Origin: Silvimonas terrae
Lineage (GTDB): Bacteria > Pseudomonadota > Gammaproteobacteria > Burkholderiales > Chitinibacteraceae
Reading direction: 5' to 3'
Assembly (NCBI RefSeq): GCF_014202765.1
Contig: NZ_JACHHN010000005.1
Span: 267,595 to 331,594 of the forward strand
DNA: 64,000 nt
Under the pieces are notes generated by a model that saw only the letters and a program-made list of their open reading frames with translations, was not told the origin of the DNA and did no database searches. Below are positions 43,641-54,192 of the stretch, piece by piece (position 1 is the first letter of the stretch; each line of letters begins with the position of its first letter). Made by a program: the position numbers and the translations under genes.

Positions 43641-46600
43641 TTGGCCACCATCGACCAGTCTTATGCCCGCCAGGCCGGGCGTCTGTGGAATAAATCCACG
43701 CTTCAAGAAGATGAAAACAACCTGCGCGGGTTTGCGGCGACAGAAGCGCCGCTGCGGGCAGAGCTCTTCAGCGCGGATCAGATGGAGCGGCATGGCCGCA
43801 CGCTGGCGGCATCGCATCGCATTGGCGCGGCCTACCGCCAGGATCAGTTGATTGCCCGGCTGGCCGAGAACGAAGCCATTCTGGTGAATGCCTGCCGCGT
43901 GCTGACCAATACCAGCGGTGGCACCCGTTTGACGCCAGCGGGTGAATGGCTGCTGGATAACTTCTACCTGATTGAAGAACAGATCCGTACTGCCAAGCGG
44001 CATTTCCCCAAAGGGTACGGGCGCGGTTTGCCCAGGCTGGCCGAAGGGGAATCCGCCGGGCTGCCCCGAGTGTACGAGATTGCACTGGAAGCCATTGCCC
44101 ATGGCGATGGCCGCTGGGATCTGGAAAGCCTGAGCCGCTATGTCTCGGCCTATCAGCAGGTGTCTGAGCTGACGCTGGGTGAGTTGTGGGCCATTCCGAT
44201 CATGCTGCGTCTGGCGCTGATCGAAAACCTGCGCCGCGTCAGTGCCAGCATTGCCACCGACAGTGCAGACCGCAATCTGGCGGCCGACTGGGCCAGCCGC
44301 ATGATCAAGGCATCAGAAGAAGACCCCAAAAGCCTGTTGTTGCTGGTGGCCGACATGGCGCGCACCGGGCCGGCGCTGGGTCATACCTTTGTGGCCGAGC
44401 TGGCACGGCGCTTGCAAGGGCAGGGCGCGGCGCTGGCGCTACCGTTGACCTGGATAGAGCAAGTGCTGGCCGAGCAAGGCCACACCATTGAACAAATGGT
44501 ACTGGCCGAAAACCGCCAGCAGGCCGCCAACCAGTTATCCATCAGCAATTCCATTTCCAGCTTGCGCCTGTTGGGCGCGACCAACTGGCGGGAGTTTGTC
44601 GAAACGCTCAGCGTGGTCGAACAGATTCTGGTGTCCGACCCGGCCGGCATGTATACGCACATGGATTTCTCCACGCGTGACCAGTATCGGCACACGGTAG
44701 AGCGTACCGCCCGGCGCTCGCACATGGCGGAAAGCGCGGTGGCGCGCCAGGCCCTGGAGCTGGCGGCAGCGGCAGCCAGCAGCGGGCCGATGATCGATTC
44801 ACCCATCCACACCGATCGCCAGGCGCATGTGGGGTTTTATCTGGTGGGAGATGGTCTGGTACGGCTGGAACAGGCCTGCAAGGCGCAGTTGCCATTGTGG
44901 CTCAAGTGCAAACGCGGGTTTGCCCGGGCGCCGGTGACTTGCTATCTGGGCGCGATTACCCTGGTGACACTGGGGGTGGCGCTGCCCATGTTGTACAAGG
45001 TGTGGCAGGCCGGCCTGAGCAATCCGGTGCTGTGGGTGGTGCTGACGGTCGCGCTGTTGCTGGCGGCCAGCCAGTTGGGCGTGGCGTTGATCAACCTCTT
45101 TGCCACGCACCTGGCTGTACCGCGCTTTTTGCCGCGGCTGGATTACAGCCGGGGCATTCCACCGGAATTGCGCACGCTGGTCGTGGTGCCGGGCATGCTG
45201 GGTAGCGTGTCGGGCGTTGAGCGGTTGGTGGATGACCTGGAAGTCCGTTTCCTGGGCAACCGCGATCCACACCTGCATTTTGCCCTGTTGACCGACTTTG
45301 CCGATGCGCCGGAAGAACACATGGGGGAGGACGATGCCCTTGTGACGCTGCTGACCTCCCGCATCAACGCCTTGAACAGCCAGTACCCGGCGCCGCGCGG
45401 CAACACTTTCTTTTTGTTCCACCGCCCGCGCCAGTACAACCCGGCCGAAGGCGTGTGGATGGGCTATGAGCGCAAACGCGGCAAGCTGGCGGCGCTCAAT
45501 ATGCTGCTGCGGGACGGCATTACCGCACCATTCTCTGTGGTGGTGGGGCAGACAGCGGTGCTCTCCAACATCAAATATGTCATTACCCTGGATACCGACA
45601 CGCAACTCCCGCGTGATGCGGCGCGCCAGTTTGTCGGCACCATGGCGCACCCGCTCAATCATCCGCGTTATGACGAGCAACTGGGCCGGGTCGTGGAAGG
45701 CTATGGCATCTTGCAACCGCGCGTGGCAGAAAGCCTGCCGCCCGGTGGCCCCAGTATGTATGCCCGTTTGATCGGCAGCGAGCCGGGCATTGATCCGTAT
45801 ACCCGCACGGTGTCGGACGTTTACCAGGATCTGTTTGGCGAGGGCTCTTTCATTGGCAAGGGGATTTACGACGTCGCCACCTTTGAACAAGCGCTGGCCG
45901 GGCGGTTTCCGGAAAACACCGTGCTTAGTCATGACTTGCTGGAAGGCTGCTACGCCCGCTCCGGCCTGTTGAGTGATGTGGCGCTGTACGAAACCTCGCC
46001 CGATAACTACCTGACCGACATTCAACGCCGTACACGCTGGGTGCGGGGTGACTGGCAATTGTCTGGCTGGCTGTTCTTCAAGGTGAAGAACGAGCAGGGC
46101 GAGCGCGTGCCCAATCCGCTGAGCATCCTGTCGCGCTGGAAGCTCAAGGACAACCTGCGCCGTAGCCTGGTCCCGCTTTCTTTGGTCGTGCTGACCGTAC
46201 TGGGGGCGACAGTGCTGCCCTTGCCGCGCCTGTGGCTGGGCACATTGCTGGCGGTGCTGTGGTTGCCGACCATTTTGTCGGCCTTGCTGGATCTGGCGCG
46301 CAAGCCGCGCGGCATTACCTGGCGGCAGCATCTATTTACCAATAGTCACATGATCTGGGTCCAGGCTACGCAACTGGGCCTGCGTCTGGCCACTTTGCCG
46401 CACGAAACCCTGATGACCACCGGTGCCATCTTGCGTACCCTGGGGCGGCAATGGATCACCCACCGGCATTTGCTGGAGTGGTCTACCTCTGAGGCCGCCC
46501 GCAGTTCCGCGCGTTATGACATCAAGACGTTTTTGCGTGCCATGTGGATTGGCCCGGCCGCCGCATTGGCCATTCTGGTGTGCGCGCCGCTGATTGATGT

Positions 46601-49600
46601 GACCTGGCTGGTGTTTGCCGCCATTCTGGCCGGCTTGTGGTTGTTGTCCCCGGTGCTGGCCTGGTGGATCAGCCAGCCGCCAACGGCCTTTGCCACGGAG
46701 CTGGATGTCGATCAGACCCGCCTGTTGCGCCGTACCGCGCGTAAAACCTGGCTGTTTTTTGAGACATTCGTCACCGCCCAGGAACACTGGCTGCCGCCCG
46801 ACAACTTTCAGGAAGTGCCGGATGAAGGCGTGATTGCCCATCGCACCTCGCCCACCAATATTGGCCTGTCGCTGCTGGCCAACATGACAGCATATGACTT
46901 TGGCTATCTGTGCGGCGGCGCCATGCTGGAACGCACCACCAACACGCTCAATGGCATGCTCAGCCTGGAGCGCTACCGTGGCCATCTGTACAACTGGTAC
47001 GACACCCGCAGCCTGCAACCGCTGGCGCCGCGTTATGTCTCGACGGTTGATAGCGGCAACCTGGCCGGGCACTTGCTGACGTTGCGCCAGGGCTTGCTGG
47101 CGCTGACCGAAGACCCGCTGATCCACCCGCAATTGTGGCGCGGGCTGGAAGATGGCGTGGCGCTGGTTGCCAGTCTGTGGCCGGTTGATCCGCCGCACGC
47201 ACTGACGCAGATGCAGGCGCTCAGTAGCAGCGCGCGCAACGTGCCACCCGTGAGCCCGGCCGAAACGTATGCGGCACTCAAGACACTGGCACGAGAAGTG
47301 GATGTGTTGTGTGCGGTGCTGCCGGAGGGCGAAAACGCCTTGCGCCGTGCCGCAAGCTCATTGCAGCGGCAATGCCACACCACGCTGGGTGAGATTGAAC
47401 ATCTGTTGCCGTGGGCCACCTGGCCGGCCGAACAGCGTGCGCAAGTGGTGGCGCTCAACCACATGCCACTACTGCGTGACTTGCCCGGCTTTGCCGCAGT
47501 CGCCAGTGATGAATGGCACCTGCCGGCCGAGCAGGCAGAACAGATCAACGCCGCCAGCCGCCACGCCCAGGACCGGCTAGCCCTCATGAACGCCCTGGCG
47601 GTGCAAGCGCTGGAACTGGCGCAGATGGATTACGGCTTTTTGTATGATCCGTCCGTGCATTTGCTGGCGGTGGGTTACAACTGCGATGACAACCGGCGTG
47701 ACAGCGGCCGCTACGACTTGCTGACCTCGGAAAACCGGTTGTGCAACTTTGTGGCGATTGCCCAGGGCCAGTTACCGCAAGAAAGCTGGTTTGCGCTGGG
47801 CCGGTTGCTGACGCTGGTCGATAACGAGCCGGTCATGGTGTCCTGGAGTGGCTCGATGTTCGAGTACCTCATGCCCATGCTGGTCATGCCGACTTACCCG
47901 GAAACCTTGCTGGATACCACCTGCCGCGCCGCCGTGCGTGCGCAGATCACCTACGGCAAGCAGGCCGATGTCCCGTGGGGGATTTCTGAATCCGGCTACA
48001 ACACCACGGACGCCCACCTCAATTATCAGTACCGCGCCTTTGGTGTGCCCGGGCTGGGGCTCAAGCGCGGGCTGGTCGATGATCTGGTGATTGCGCCATA
48101 TGCCACGGTGATGGCTTTGATGGTGGCCCCAACGGCCGCCTGCCAGAACCTGCAAAAGCTCTCCGGCATGGGCGCGGAAGGGGAATACGGCTATTACGAG
48201 GCCATTGATTACACGGCGGCCCGCCTGCCGCGCGGGCAGAAGCTGGCCATGGTGCGCTCCTTCATGGCCCACCACCAGGGCATGGCGTTCTTGTCGCTCT
48301 CTTACGCTTTGCTGGGTCAGCCCATGCTCAAGCGTTTTGCCGCCGATCCGCAGTGCCAGGCCACCATGCTGTTGCTGCAAGAACGCGTGCCCAAGACCGT
48401 CGCCGTGTATGCGCGCGCCGGGCAGTTTGCCAATAGCAGCGCCCAGGCCGAGGCCATTGAGGCATCCATCCGCGAGTTTGACCGGCCTGACACCCCTGCG
48501 CCAGAAGTCCAGTTGCTGTCCAACAGCCGCTATCACGTCATGGTGAATAACGCCGGCAGTGGTTACAGCCGCTGGAAAAACATGGCCGTCACGCGCTGGC
48601 AGGAAGATCCCACGCTGGATCAACTGGGCGTCTACTGCTATTTGCGTGATCTGGAAACGGGCTTGTTCTGGTCGTCTGCGGCGCGTCCATGCGGCATGCC
48701 GGGCGAGCATTTCCGCGCCATTTTCTCGGAAGCGCATGCAGAGTTTCACCGCCAGGATCAGCGTTATGACGTGAAGGGCGAGATTGTGGTCTCGCCGGAA
48801 GACGATATTGAATTGCGGCGCATGCGCATCACCAACCGCTCCCGCCGTCGCCGTGTGCTGGAAGTCACCAGCTATGCCGAAGTGGTGATCGCCCCGGTCA
48901 GTGCAGACAACGCCCATCCGGCGTTCAGCAAGTTGTTTGTCGAGAGCGAAATCCTGCCGGAACAGCAGGCGATTCTGTGCCACCGCCGTCGGCGTGAACA
49001 AAAAGAGCCACAACCGTATTTGCTGCATTTGATGGCCGTGCATGGTGCGGATGTCGATCACTTCTCGTGCGAGACCGACCGCGCGCGGTTTATTGGTCGC
49101 GGCAATACGCTGGCCTCGCCCACGGCGCTGACCGCCACCGGCAATCTCTCCAACACGCAAGGCGCCGTGCTGGACCCGATTGTCTCGGTACGGCATAACA
49201 TCATTCTGGAACCAGAAGCCACCGTGACGCTCGATCTGGTGCTGGGCATGTCCGATACGCGGGATGGTGCGCTGGCACTCATTGAGAAATACCGTGACCA
49301 GCGCCTTGCGGATCGGGTGTTTGATCTGGCCTGGACGCATAACCTGGTGCTGCTGCGACAAATCAACGCCAGCGAAGCCGACGGCCAGTTGTACGGCCGT
49401 ATGGCGGGCGCCATTCTCTACCCCAACGCCGCGCAACGGGCCGAAGTGGCCGTGCTGATGAGCAACCGGCGTGGTCAGTCTGGCCTGTGGGGTTACGCCA
49501 TTTCTGGCGACCTGCCGATTGTGTTGTTACGCATTGCCGACCCCGGCCGCATTGACCTGGTGCGGCAAGTGGTACAGGCGCATGCCTACTGGCGGCTCAA

Positions 49601-52334
49601 GGGCCTGGCGGTGGACCTGGTGATCCTCAACGAAGACCACATGGGATACCGGCAATCCTTGCAGGACCAGATCATGGGGCTGATCTCGGCCGGCATCGAA
49701 GCCAGCATCAATGACAAGCCGGGCGGGATTTTTGTCCGCAATGGCGAGCAGATGTCGGTAGAAGACCGCACTTTGTTGCATACCGTGGCGCGCATCATCA
49801 TTACCGACACGCGCGGCAGCCTGCAAGATCAGGTCACCCGTCGCGGCGCGCTCAGTGTGGCACCGCCGCCGCTGCCGGTGAACACCATCAGCAATAATGT
49901 GCCGCTGCCGGAAGCGCCACGCCGGGAAACCGTCAGCCTGCAGTTTCACAATGGCACGGGCGGTTTTTCGGCAGATGGCCGCGAATACGTCATCAGTACC
50001 CGTGATCACCAGCGCACGCCGGTACCGTGGTCCAACATGCTGGCGAACAGCGATTTTGGCACGATGATTTCTGAAAGCGGCATGGCGTATACCTGGCGCG
50101 GCAACGCGCATGAGTTCCGCCTGACGCCGTGGTACAACGACCCGGTGCAGGATACCGGCGGTGAAATCATCTACCTGCGGGATGAAGAAACCGGCAAGTA
50201 CTGGTCGCCCACGCCGCTGCCCGCGCGTGGCACGGGTGAGTACATCACCCGCCACGGCTTTGGTTACAGCGTGTTTGAGCACGAAGAAAACGGGATTCGC
50301 ACCGAATTGTGGGTCTATGTGGCACTGGACGCCCCGGTGAAGTTCTCTCGCCTCAAGATCAAGAATGTCTCTGGCCGCACCCGCAAACTGACCGCCACCG
50401 GATATGTGGAATGGACCCTGGGCGAGTTGCGCGCCAAGACCGCGCCGTTTGTGGTGACAGAAGTCTCTGCCACCAATGGCGCGCTCTACGCCCGCAACAG
50501 CTACACCGCCAGCGCGGGCACGCAGGTGGCGTTTTTTGATGTGGATGATCCCCTGCGGGAGATCACCGCAGATCGGCGCGAGTTTATCGGCCGGGGCGGC
50601 ACGCATGCCCGGCCGGCGGCCATGGAGCGCACGCGTCTGTCTGGCCGCGTGGGGGCCGCGCTGGACCCCTGCGGCGCGATCCAGGTGCCTTTTGCGCTGG
50701 TCGATGGTCAGGAGCGGGAGATCACCTTCCGCCTGGGTGCGGGCCAGGACATGACGGAGGCCGACTCTCTGGTGCCCCGTCTGCGCGGAGCGGGCACCGC
50801 CACCGAGGCGCTGGAACATGTTCGCCAATACTGGCAACGCATGCTGGACACCGTACAAGTGCAGACCCCGGACCCGGCCATCAATGTGCTCGCCAATGGC
50901 TGGTTGGTATACCAGGTCCTGGCCTGCCGCCTGTGGGGCCGCAGCGGGTATTACCAGTCTGGCGGCGCCTATGGTTACCGCGATCAGATTCAGGACACCA
51001 TGGCGCTGGTCCACGCCGAACCCGTGCGCATGCGGGAGCACCTGCTGCTGTGCGCCAGCCGCCAGTTTATGGATGGCGACGTGCAGCACTGGTGGCACCC
51101 GCCCACCGGCGCGGGTGTGCGCACCCGTTGCTCGGACGATTATCTGTGGCTGCCGATGGCGATCTGCCGCTATGTCGAAACCACCGGCGATACGGCCATT
51201 CTGGACGAAACCGTACCGTATCTCACCGGCCGGCCACTCAATCCGGATGAGGAAAACTGGTACGACCTGCCCGGCGTGACCGATGTCCGCGAGCCGCTAT
51301 ACCAGCACGGCATGCGTGCGCTGTTGCACGGCCTGCGCTACGGCCCGCACGATCTTCCGCTGATGGGTTCAGGCGACTGGAACGACGGCATGAACCTGGT
51401 GGGCGAACACGGCGTGGGCGAGAGCGTCTGGCTGGGCTTCTTCCTGTACGAGGTGCTCCAGCAATACGGCAAGCTGGCCCGGCAGCATGGTGACGTGGCC
51501 TTTGCCGAGCGCTGCGCCCAGGAGGCCGCGCAACTGCAACGTTCGCTGGAAACCCATGCCTGGGATGGTGAGTGGTACAAGCGGGCCTGGTTTGACGATG
51601 GCACGCCGCTGGGTACCTCCACCAATACCGAATGCCGCATCGACTCTATTGCGCAAAGCTGGTCGGTACTGTCTGGCGCGGGCGATCCGGAACGCGCCCA
51701 CCGCGCCATGCAATCGCTCAACCAACATCTGGTACGGCGTGAAGACAAGCTGATCCAGTTGCTGGAGCCGCCGTTCGACAAGGGCCATCTGGAACCGGGC
51801 TATATCAAGGGTTACGTGCCGGGCGTGCGGGAGAACGGGGGGCAGTACACCCACGCCGCCGTCTGGGCGACCATGGCATTTGCCCACATGGGCGACAGCA
51901 AAAACGCCTGGGAACTGATGAACCTGATCAACCCGGTCAACCACGCGCGGGATGCGGCCGAAGTCGCGCAGTACAAAGTGGAACCGTATGTCGCCGCCGC
52001 CGATGTGTACGGCGTTGCCCCGCATACCGGCCGTGGCGGCTGGACCTGGTATACCGGGTCGGCGGGCTGGATGTACCGGCTGATCGTGGAATCACTGCTG
52101 GGCGTTCACCGCGAAGCCGACACCCTGCGCCTGACCCCGTTGCTACCGCCAGACTGGCCGGGATTTGAACTGACCTACCGCTTTGGTCAGAGCACCTGGC
52201 GCATTCACATCCGCCGCAGTGACCTGGCGCAAGCCCGGCTGACGGTGGATGGAGAGGAGCAGCAAGGGACGGTGTTGCAATTGAAGGATGACCACGCGGA
52301 GCATTGGGTGGAGTTGCAGTTGAGTGAGGCGTGA
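43641..52334 (+). CDS. Cyclic beta-1,2-glucan synthase (NdvB/ChvB type; GT84 plus GH94)
   Basis: This 2897-residue inner-membrane protein shows membrane segments near residues 432-485, 842-887 and 968-1013. The GT84 domain has VITLDTDTQLPRDAA near residue 644. A glycoamylase-like domain follows, with VPWGISESGYN near 1437 and RSFMAHHQGMAF near 1537, and then beta-sandwich repeats. The C-terminal GH94 phosphorylase domain has MGSGDWNDGMN near 2575. The enzyme initiates, elongates and cyclises beta-1,2-glucan from UDP-glucose, and the GH94 part trims length. The product is a periplasmic osmoregulated glucan. The TTG start at 43641 follows GGGAGG. No dedicated exporter gene (ndvA type) is next to it. 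Confidence 0.93.
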   Translation: MATIDQSYARQAGRLWNKSTLQEDENNLRGFAATEAPLRAELFSADQMERHGRTLAASHRIGAAYRQDQLIARLAENEAILVNACRVLTNTSGGTRLTPAGEWLLDNFYLIEEQIRTAKRHFPKGYGRGLPRLAEGESAGLPRVYEIALEAIAHGDGRWDLESLSRYVSAYQQVSELTLGELWAIPIMLRLALIENLRRVSASIATDSADRNLAADWASRMIKASEEDPKSLLLLVADMARTGPALGHTFVAELARRLQGQGAALALPLTWIEQVLAEQGHTIEQMVLAENRQQAANQLSISNSISSLRLLGATNWREFVETLSVVEQILVSDPAGMYTHMDFSTRDQYRHTVERTARRSHMAESAVARQALELAAAAASSGPMIDSPIHTDRQAHVGFYLVGDGLVRLEQACKAQLPLWLKCKRGFARAPVTCYLGAITLVTLGVALPMLYKVWQAGLSNPVLWVVLTVALLLAASQLGVALINLFATHLAVPRFLPRLDYSRGIPPELRTLVVVPGMLGSVSGVERLVDDLEVRFLGNRDPHLHFALLTDFADAPEEHMGEDDALVTLLTSRINALNSQYPAPRGNTFFLFHRPRQYNPAEGVWMGYERKRGKLAALNMLLRDGITAPFSVVVGQTAVLSNIKYVITLDTDTQLPRDAARQFVGTMAHPLNHPRYDEQLGRVVEGYGILQPRVAESLPPGGPSMYARLIGSEPGIDPYTRTVSDVYQDLFGEGSFIGKGIYDVATFEQALAGRFPENTVLSHDLLEGCYARSGLLSDVALYETSPDNYLTDIQRRTRWVRGDWQLSGWLFFKVKNEQGERVPNPLSILSRWKLKDNLRRSLVPLSLVVLTVLGATVLPLPRLWLGTLLAVLWLPTILSALLDLARKPRGITWRQHLFTNSHMIWVQATQLGLRLATLPHETLMTTGAILRTLGRQWITHRHLLEWSTSEAARSSARYDIKTFLRAMWIGPAAALAILVCAPLIDVTWLVFAAILAGLWLLSPVLAWWISQPPTAFATELDVDQTRLLRRTARKTWLFFETFVTAQEHWLPPDNFQEVPDEGVIAHRTSPTNIGLSLLANMTAYDFGYLCGGAMLERTTNTLNGMLSLERYRGHLYNWYDTRSLQPLAPRYVSTVDSGNLAGHLLTLRQGLLALTEDPLIHPQLWRGLEDGVALVASLWPVDPPHALTQMQALSSSARNVPPVSPAETYAALKTLAREVDVLCAVLPEGENALRRAASSLQRQCHTTLGEIEHLLPWATWPAEQRAQVVALNHMPLLRDLPGFAAVASDEWHLPAEQAEQINAASRHAQDRLALMNALAVQALELAQMDYGFLYDPSVHLLAVGYNCDDNRRDSGRYDLLTSENRLCNFVAIAQGQLPQESWFALGRLLTLVDNEPVMVSWSGSMFEYLMPMLVMPTYPETLLDTTCRAAVRAQITYGKQADVPWGISESGYNTTDAHLNYQYRAFGVPGLGLKRGLVDDLVIAPYATVMALMVAPTAACQNLQKLSGMGAEGEYGYYEAIDYTAARLPRGQKLAMVRSFMAHHQGMAFLSLSYALLGQPMLKRFAADPQCQATMLLLQERVPKTVAVYARAGQFANSSAQAEAIEASIREFDRPDTPAPEVQLLSNSRYHVMVNNAGSGYSRWKNMAVTRWQEDPTLDQLGVYCYLRDLETGLFWSSAARPCGMPGEHFRAIFSEAHAEFHRQDQRYDVKGEIVVSPEDDIELRRMRITNRSRRRRVLEVTSYAEVVIAPVSADNAHPAFSKLFVESEILPEQQAILCHRRRREQKEPQPYLLHLMAVHGADVDHFSCETDRARFIGRGNTLASPTALTATGNLSNTQGAVLDPIVSVRHNIILEPEATVTLDLVLGMSDTRDGALALIEKYRDQRLADRVFDLAWTHNLVLLRQINASEADGQLYGRMAGAILYPNAAQRAEVAVLMSNRRGQSGLWGYAISGDLPIVLLRIADPGRIDLVRQVVQAHAYWRLKGLAVDLVILNEDHMGYRQSLQDQIMGLISAGIEASINDKPGGIFVRNGEQMSVEDRTLLHTVARIIITDTRGSLQDQVTRRGALSVAPPPLPVNTISNNVPLPEAPRRETVSLQFHNGTGGFSADGREYVISTRDHQRTPVPWSNMLANSDFGTMISESGMAYTWRGNAHEFRLTPWYNDPVQDTGGEIIYLRDEETGKYWSPTPLPARGTGEYITRHGFGYSVFEHEENGIRTELWVYVALDAPVKFSRLKIKNVSGRTRKLTATGYVEWTLGELRAKTAPFVVTEVSATNGALYARNSYTASAGTQVAFFDVDDPLREITADRREFIGRGGTHARPAAMERTRLSGRVGAALDPCGAIQVPFALVDGQEREITFRLGAGQDMTEADSLVPRLRGAGTATEALEHVRQYWQRMLDTVQVQTPDPAINVLANGWLVYQVLACRLWGRSGYYQSGGAYGYRDQIQDTMALVHAEPVRMREHLLLCASRQFMDGDVQHWWHPPTGAGVRTRCSDDYLWLPMAICRYVETTGDTAILDETVPYLTGRPLNPDEENWYDLPGVTDVREPLYQHGMRALLHGLRYGPHDLPLMGSGDWNDGMNLVGEHGVGESVWLGFFLYEVLQQYGKLARQHGDVAFAERCAQEAAQLQRSLETHAWDGEWYKRAWFDDGTPLGTSTNTECRIDSIAQSWSVLSGAGDPERAHRAMQSLNQHLVRREDKLIQLLEPPFDKGHLEPGYIKGYVPGVRENGGQYTHAAVWATMAFAHMGDSKNAWELMNLINPVNHARDAAEVAQYKVEPYVAAADVYGVAPHTGRGGWTWYTGSAGWMYRLIVESLLGVHREADTLRLTPLLPPDWPGFELTYRFGQSTWRIHIRRSDLAQARLTVDGEEQQGTVLQLKDDHAEHWVELQLSEA

Positions 52335-52380
52335 GGCGTGGGAGACTGGCATACCCTTTGCCAGCATCACGCCAACAAAC

Positions 52381-52677
52381 CTACCCAAGGATGTCCGGCC
52401 ACAAATCACGCCAGTCCGGGTTGGTGGACTCAATCAATTCCAGCTTCCAGGCGCGCCGCCACCATTTGAGTGTTTTCTCTCGGGCGATGGCGCTTTCCAT
52501 GGTGGCGTGCATTTCATACCAGACCAGTGTTTTGACTTGATACCGGTGAGAGAAGCCGGCTGATGGTGATGCTTTATGTTGCCAGACGCGCTGGATCAGG
52601 TTGGATGTGACCCCTATATAGAGCGTGCCATTGCGGGCGCTGGCAAGGATATAGACGGCGGGCTGTCTGGCGGGCAT
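52381..52677 (-). CDS. GIY-YIG nuclease-domain protein
   Basis: This 98-residue single-domain protein has AVYILASARNGTLYIGVTSNL (the GIY-YIG core, here VYI/YIG, near residue 7), IQRVWQHK with the catalytic Arg, LVWYEMHATMESAIAREKTLKWWRRAWK with the Glu-containing helix, and a tail NPDWRDLWPD. It belongs to the small UPF0213/YhbQ-like set whose role is unknown. The ATG at 52677 lies directly next to a family C palindrome (52683-52710). The longer upstream frame (HSGERRNP...) is just the palindrome read as protein. Confidence 0.85.
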   Translation of the reverse strand: MPARQPAVYILASARNGTLYIGVTSNLIQRVWQHKASPSAGFSHRYQVKTLVWYEMHATMESAIAREKTLKWWRRAWKLELIESTNPDWRDLWPDILG

Positions 52678-52682
52678 TGCGG

Positions 52683-52710
52683 CTGGATTCCGGCGTTCGC
52701 CGGAATGACG
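52683..52710. repeat. Palindromic repeat, family C, at the GIY-YIG start
   Basis: CTGGATTCCGGCG-TT-CGCCGGAATGACG is a near-perfect hairpin ending six bases before the GIY-YIG start codon. Another copy lies inverted at 52866-52893. Similar elements are at 33091-33117, 9613-9640, 9720-9750 and 58741-58770. Confidence 0.85.
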
Positions 52711-52865
52711 AGTCAGGGGAGGGCTTGATCGTCGCAGCAATGACCAGCAGAAGTGAAGATAAACGCCGGTAGATTTGATGCAGGTTCAATTGTTGCAGGC
52801 AAAGGCTGACTAATTCGTGGTAAAGGCGGCGAGGCGGCGCTTCAAAGCCCGGCATCCCGCTACAT

Positions 52866-52893
52866 CGTCATTCCGGCGAACGCCGGAATCCAG
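52866..52893. repeat. Palindromic repeat, family C (inverted copy)
   Basis: CGTCATTCCGGCGAACGCCGGAATCCAG is the reverse-orientation partner of the copy at 52683-52710. The two bracket about 150 bp with no recognisable gene, between the GIY-YIG gene and phhB. Confidence 0.85.
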
Positions 52894-52946
52894 TGTGGCC
52901 ACCGCAGGTGGCCTTACCGGACTACCGCCAGCAGTGCTTCGCCCCC

Positions 52947-53243
52947 TCACTGCCCCGCCAGTTCATCCATAAACCGCGCCATCTCAATATCCAGCGCCGA
53001 CACCCCCTTGGCATCATGCGTGGTCAGGATGACTTCCACCCGGTTGTAGACGTTGAACCATTCCGGGTGGTGGTTCATTTGCTCTGCCTTGAGCGCCACG
53101 CGGCTCATGAAACCAAACGCGGCGTTGAAGTCCTTGAACTTGAAGTTGCGGCAGATAGCGTCCCGGTCTGGCACGCTTTGCCAGCCCGGCAGGCTTTGCA
53201 GCAGCGCGGTGCGTTCGGTTTCGGGGATTTTATGGGCGGTCAT
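52947..53243 (-). CDS. phhB: Pterin-4-alpha-carbinolamine dehydratase
   Basis: This 98-residue protein has the PCD/DCoH signature: [52 protein letters not shown] (catalytic HHPEW near residue 58) and [21 protein letters not shown]. It recycles the 4a-hydroxytetrahydropterin cofactor made by phenylalanine hydroxylase. It starts 10 bp after phhA on the same strand, a standard phhAB operon. Confidence 0.94.
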   Translation of the reverse strand: MTAHKIPETERTALLQSLPGWQSVPDRDAICRNFKFKDFNAAFGFMSRVALKAEQMNHHPEWFNVYNRVEVILTTHDAKGVSALDIEMARFMDELAGQ

Positions 53244-53253
53244 CGGGGGCTCC

Positions 53254-54144
53254 TCAGGCATCTTCGGTGTCTGGCCAGCCTTCCTGTGTGCCCTGATGCA
53301 GCACCTTGTCGCCGGGCAGGATATCCCCGGCGGGGATGTCTGGTCGGTCGGCAATGGCCGCGTAGAGCGGCGCAAAATCAGGTTCGGTGGCCTTGAACAG
53401 TTGCTCGAAACTGTCGATCACAAAATACGTTTTCTGGAACGAGTCATAGCGATAGCGGGTCTTCATGATCCGCATCAGATCAAACCCCAGCCGGTTGGGG
53501 CTGTCGCTTTCCAGACTGTAGTGGGACTCTGAACTGGAAGATAAAATCCCGGCGCCATAAATCCGCAGCCCTTTGGGGGTGTTGATCAGGCCGAATTCCA
53601 CGGTAAACCAGTATAGCCGCGCCAGCATGTCCAGCCCGCCCAGGCTGTCAGCTTTGACACCGCCTTTGCCGTAGGCCTGTACATAATCGGCAAACACCGG
53701 GTTCATCAACAGCGGCACGTGACCGAACAGATCGTGAAAGATATCCGGCTCTGGCAGGTAATCCAGGCTGTCCGGTTCACGTATCCACCAGGTCACCGGA
53801 AAACGCCGGTGCGCCAGGTGTTCAAAGAACACATCCCCCGGAATCAGCCCGGGTACGGCGACCAGTTGCCAGCCGGTGGCGGCCATCAGGTGGCGATTGA
53901 GTTCGGCAAAGTCCGGAATGCGTTGCGGGCTGACTTCCAGTGCGGCAATGCCGTCCAGGTATTCATCACAGGCGCGGCCAGGCAACAGCGCCACCTGGCG
54001 CGCGTACAGCGTCGCCCACGTGGCGTGATCTGCTGCGGTGTAGCGGTCCAGCGGTTGGGGCATGGTGTAGTCGGTGTCGTGACTGAGCCCCGCGTTCTTG
54101 CGGACGGTGATGTCAGGCACGACAAATTCTTCAGCCTGGTTCAT
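53254..54144 (-). CDS. phhA: Phenylalanine 4-monooxygenase
   Basis: This 296-residue bacterial aromatic amino acid hydroxylase lacks the regulatory ACT domain of animal enzymes. It shows the iron ligands in [13 protein letters not shown] (two His near residue 135) and the Glu in [10 protein letters not shown] near residue 182, plus [16 protein letters not shown] and [17 protein letters not shown]. It converts phenylalanine to tyrosine using tetrahydropterin and O2. The ATG at 54144 was chosen because [14 protein letters not shown] matches a normal N-terminus; the upstream frame is non-coding. It is divergent from an Lrp-type regulator with a palindrome in the spacer. Confidence 0.95.
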   Translation of the reverse strand: MNQAEEFVVPDITVRKNAGLSHDTDYTMPQPLDRYTAADHATWATLYARQVALLPGRACDEYLDGIAALEVSPQRIPDFAELNRHLMAATGWQLVAVPGLIPGDVFFEHLAHRRFPVTWWIREPDSLDYLPEPDIFHDLFGHVPLLMNPVFADYVQAYGKGGVKADSLGGLDMLARLYWFTVEFGLINTPKGLRIYGAGILSSSSESHYSLESDSPNRLGFDLMRIMKTRYRYDSFQKTYFVIDSFEQLFKATEPDFAPLYAAIADRPDIPAGDILPGDKVLHQGTQEGWPDTEDA

Positions 54145-54192
54145 GGTGTTGTTCCTGTTTGCGCCATGTACACAGTCTACGGTGGAGTACAC

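Noticed and set aside
47772..49436. 554-codon frame antisense inside the glucan synthase gene
   Set aside because: Shadow within an uninterrupted 2897-codon gene.
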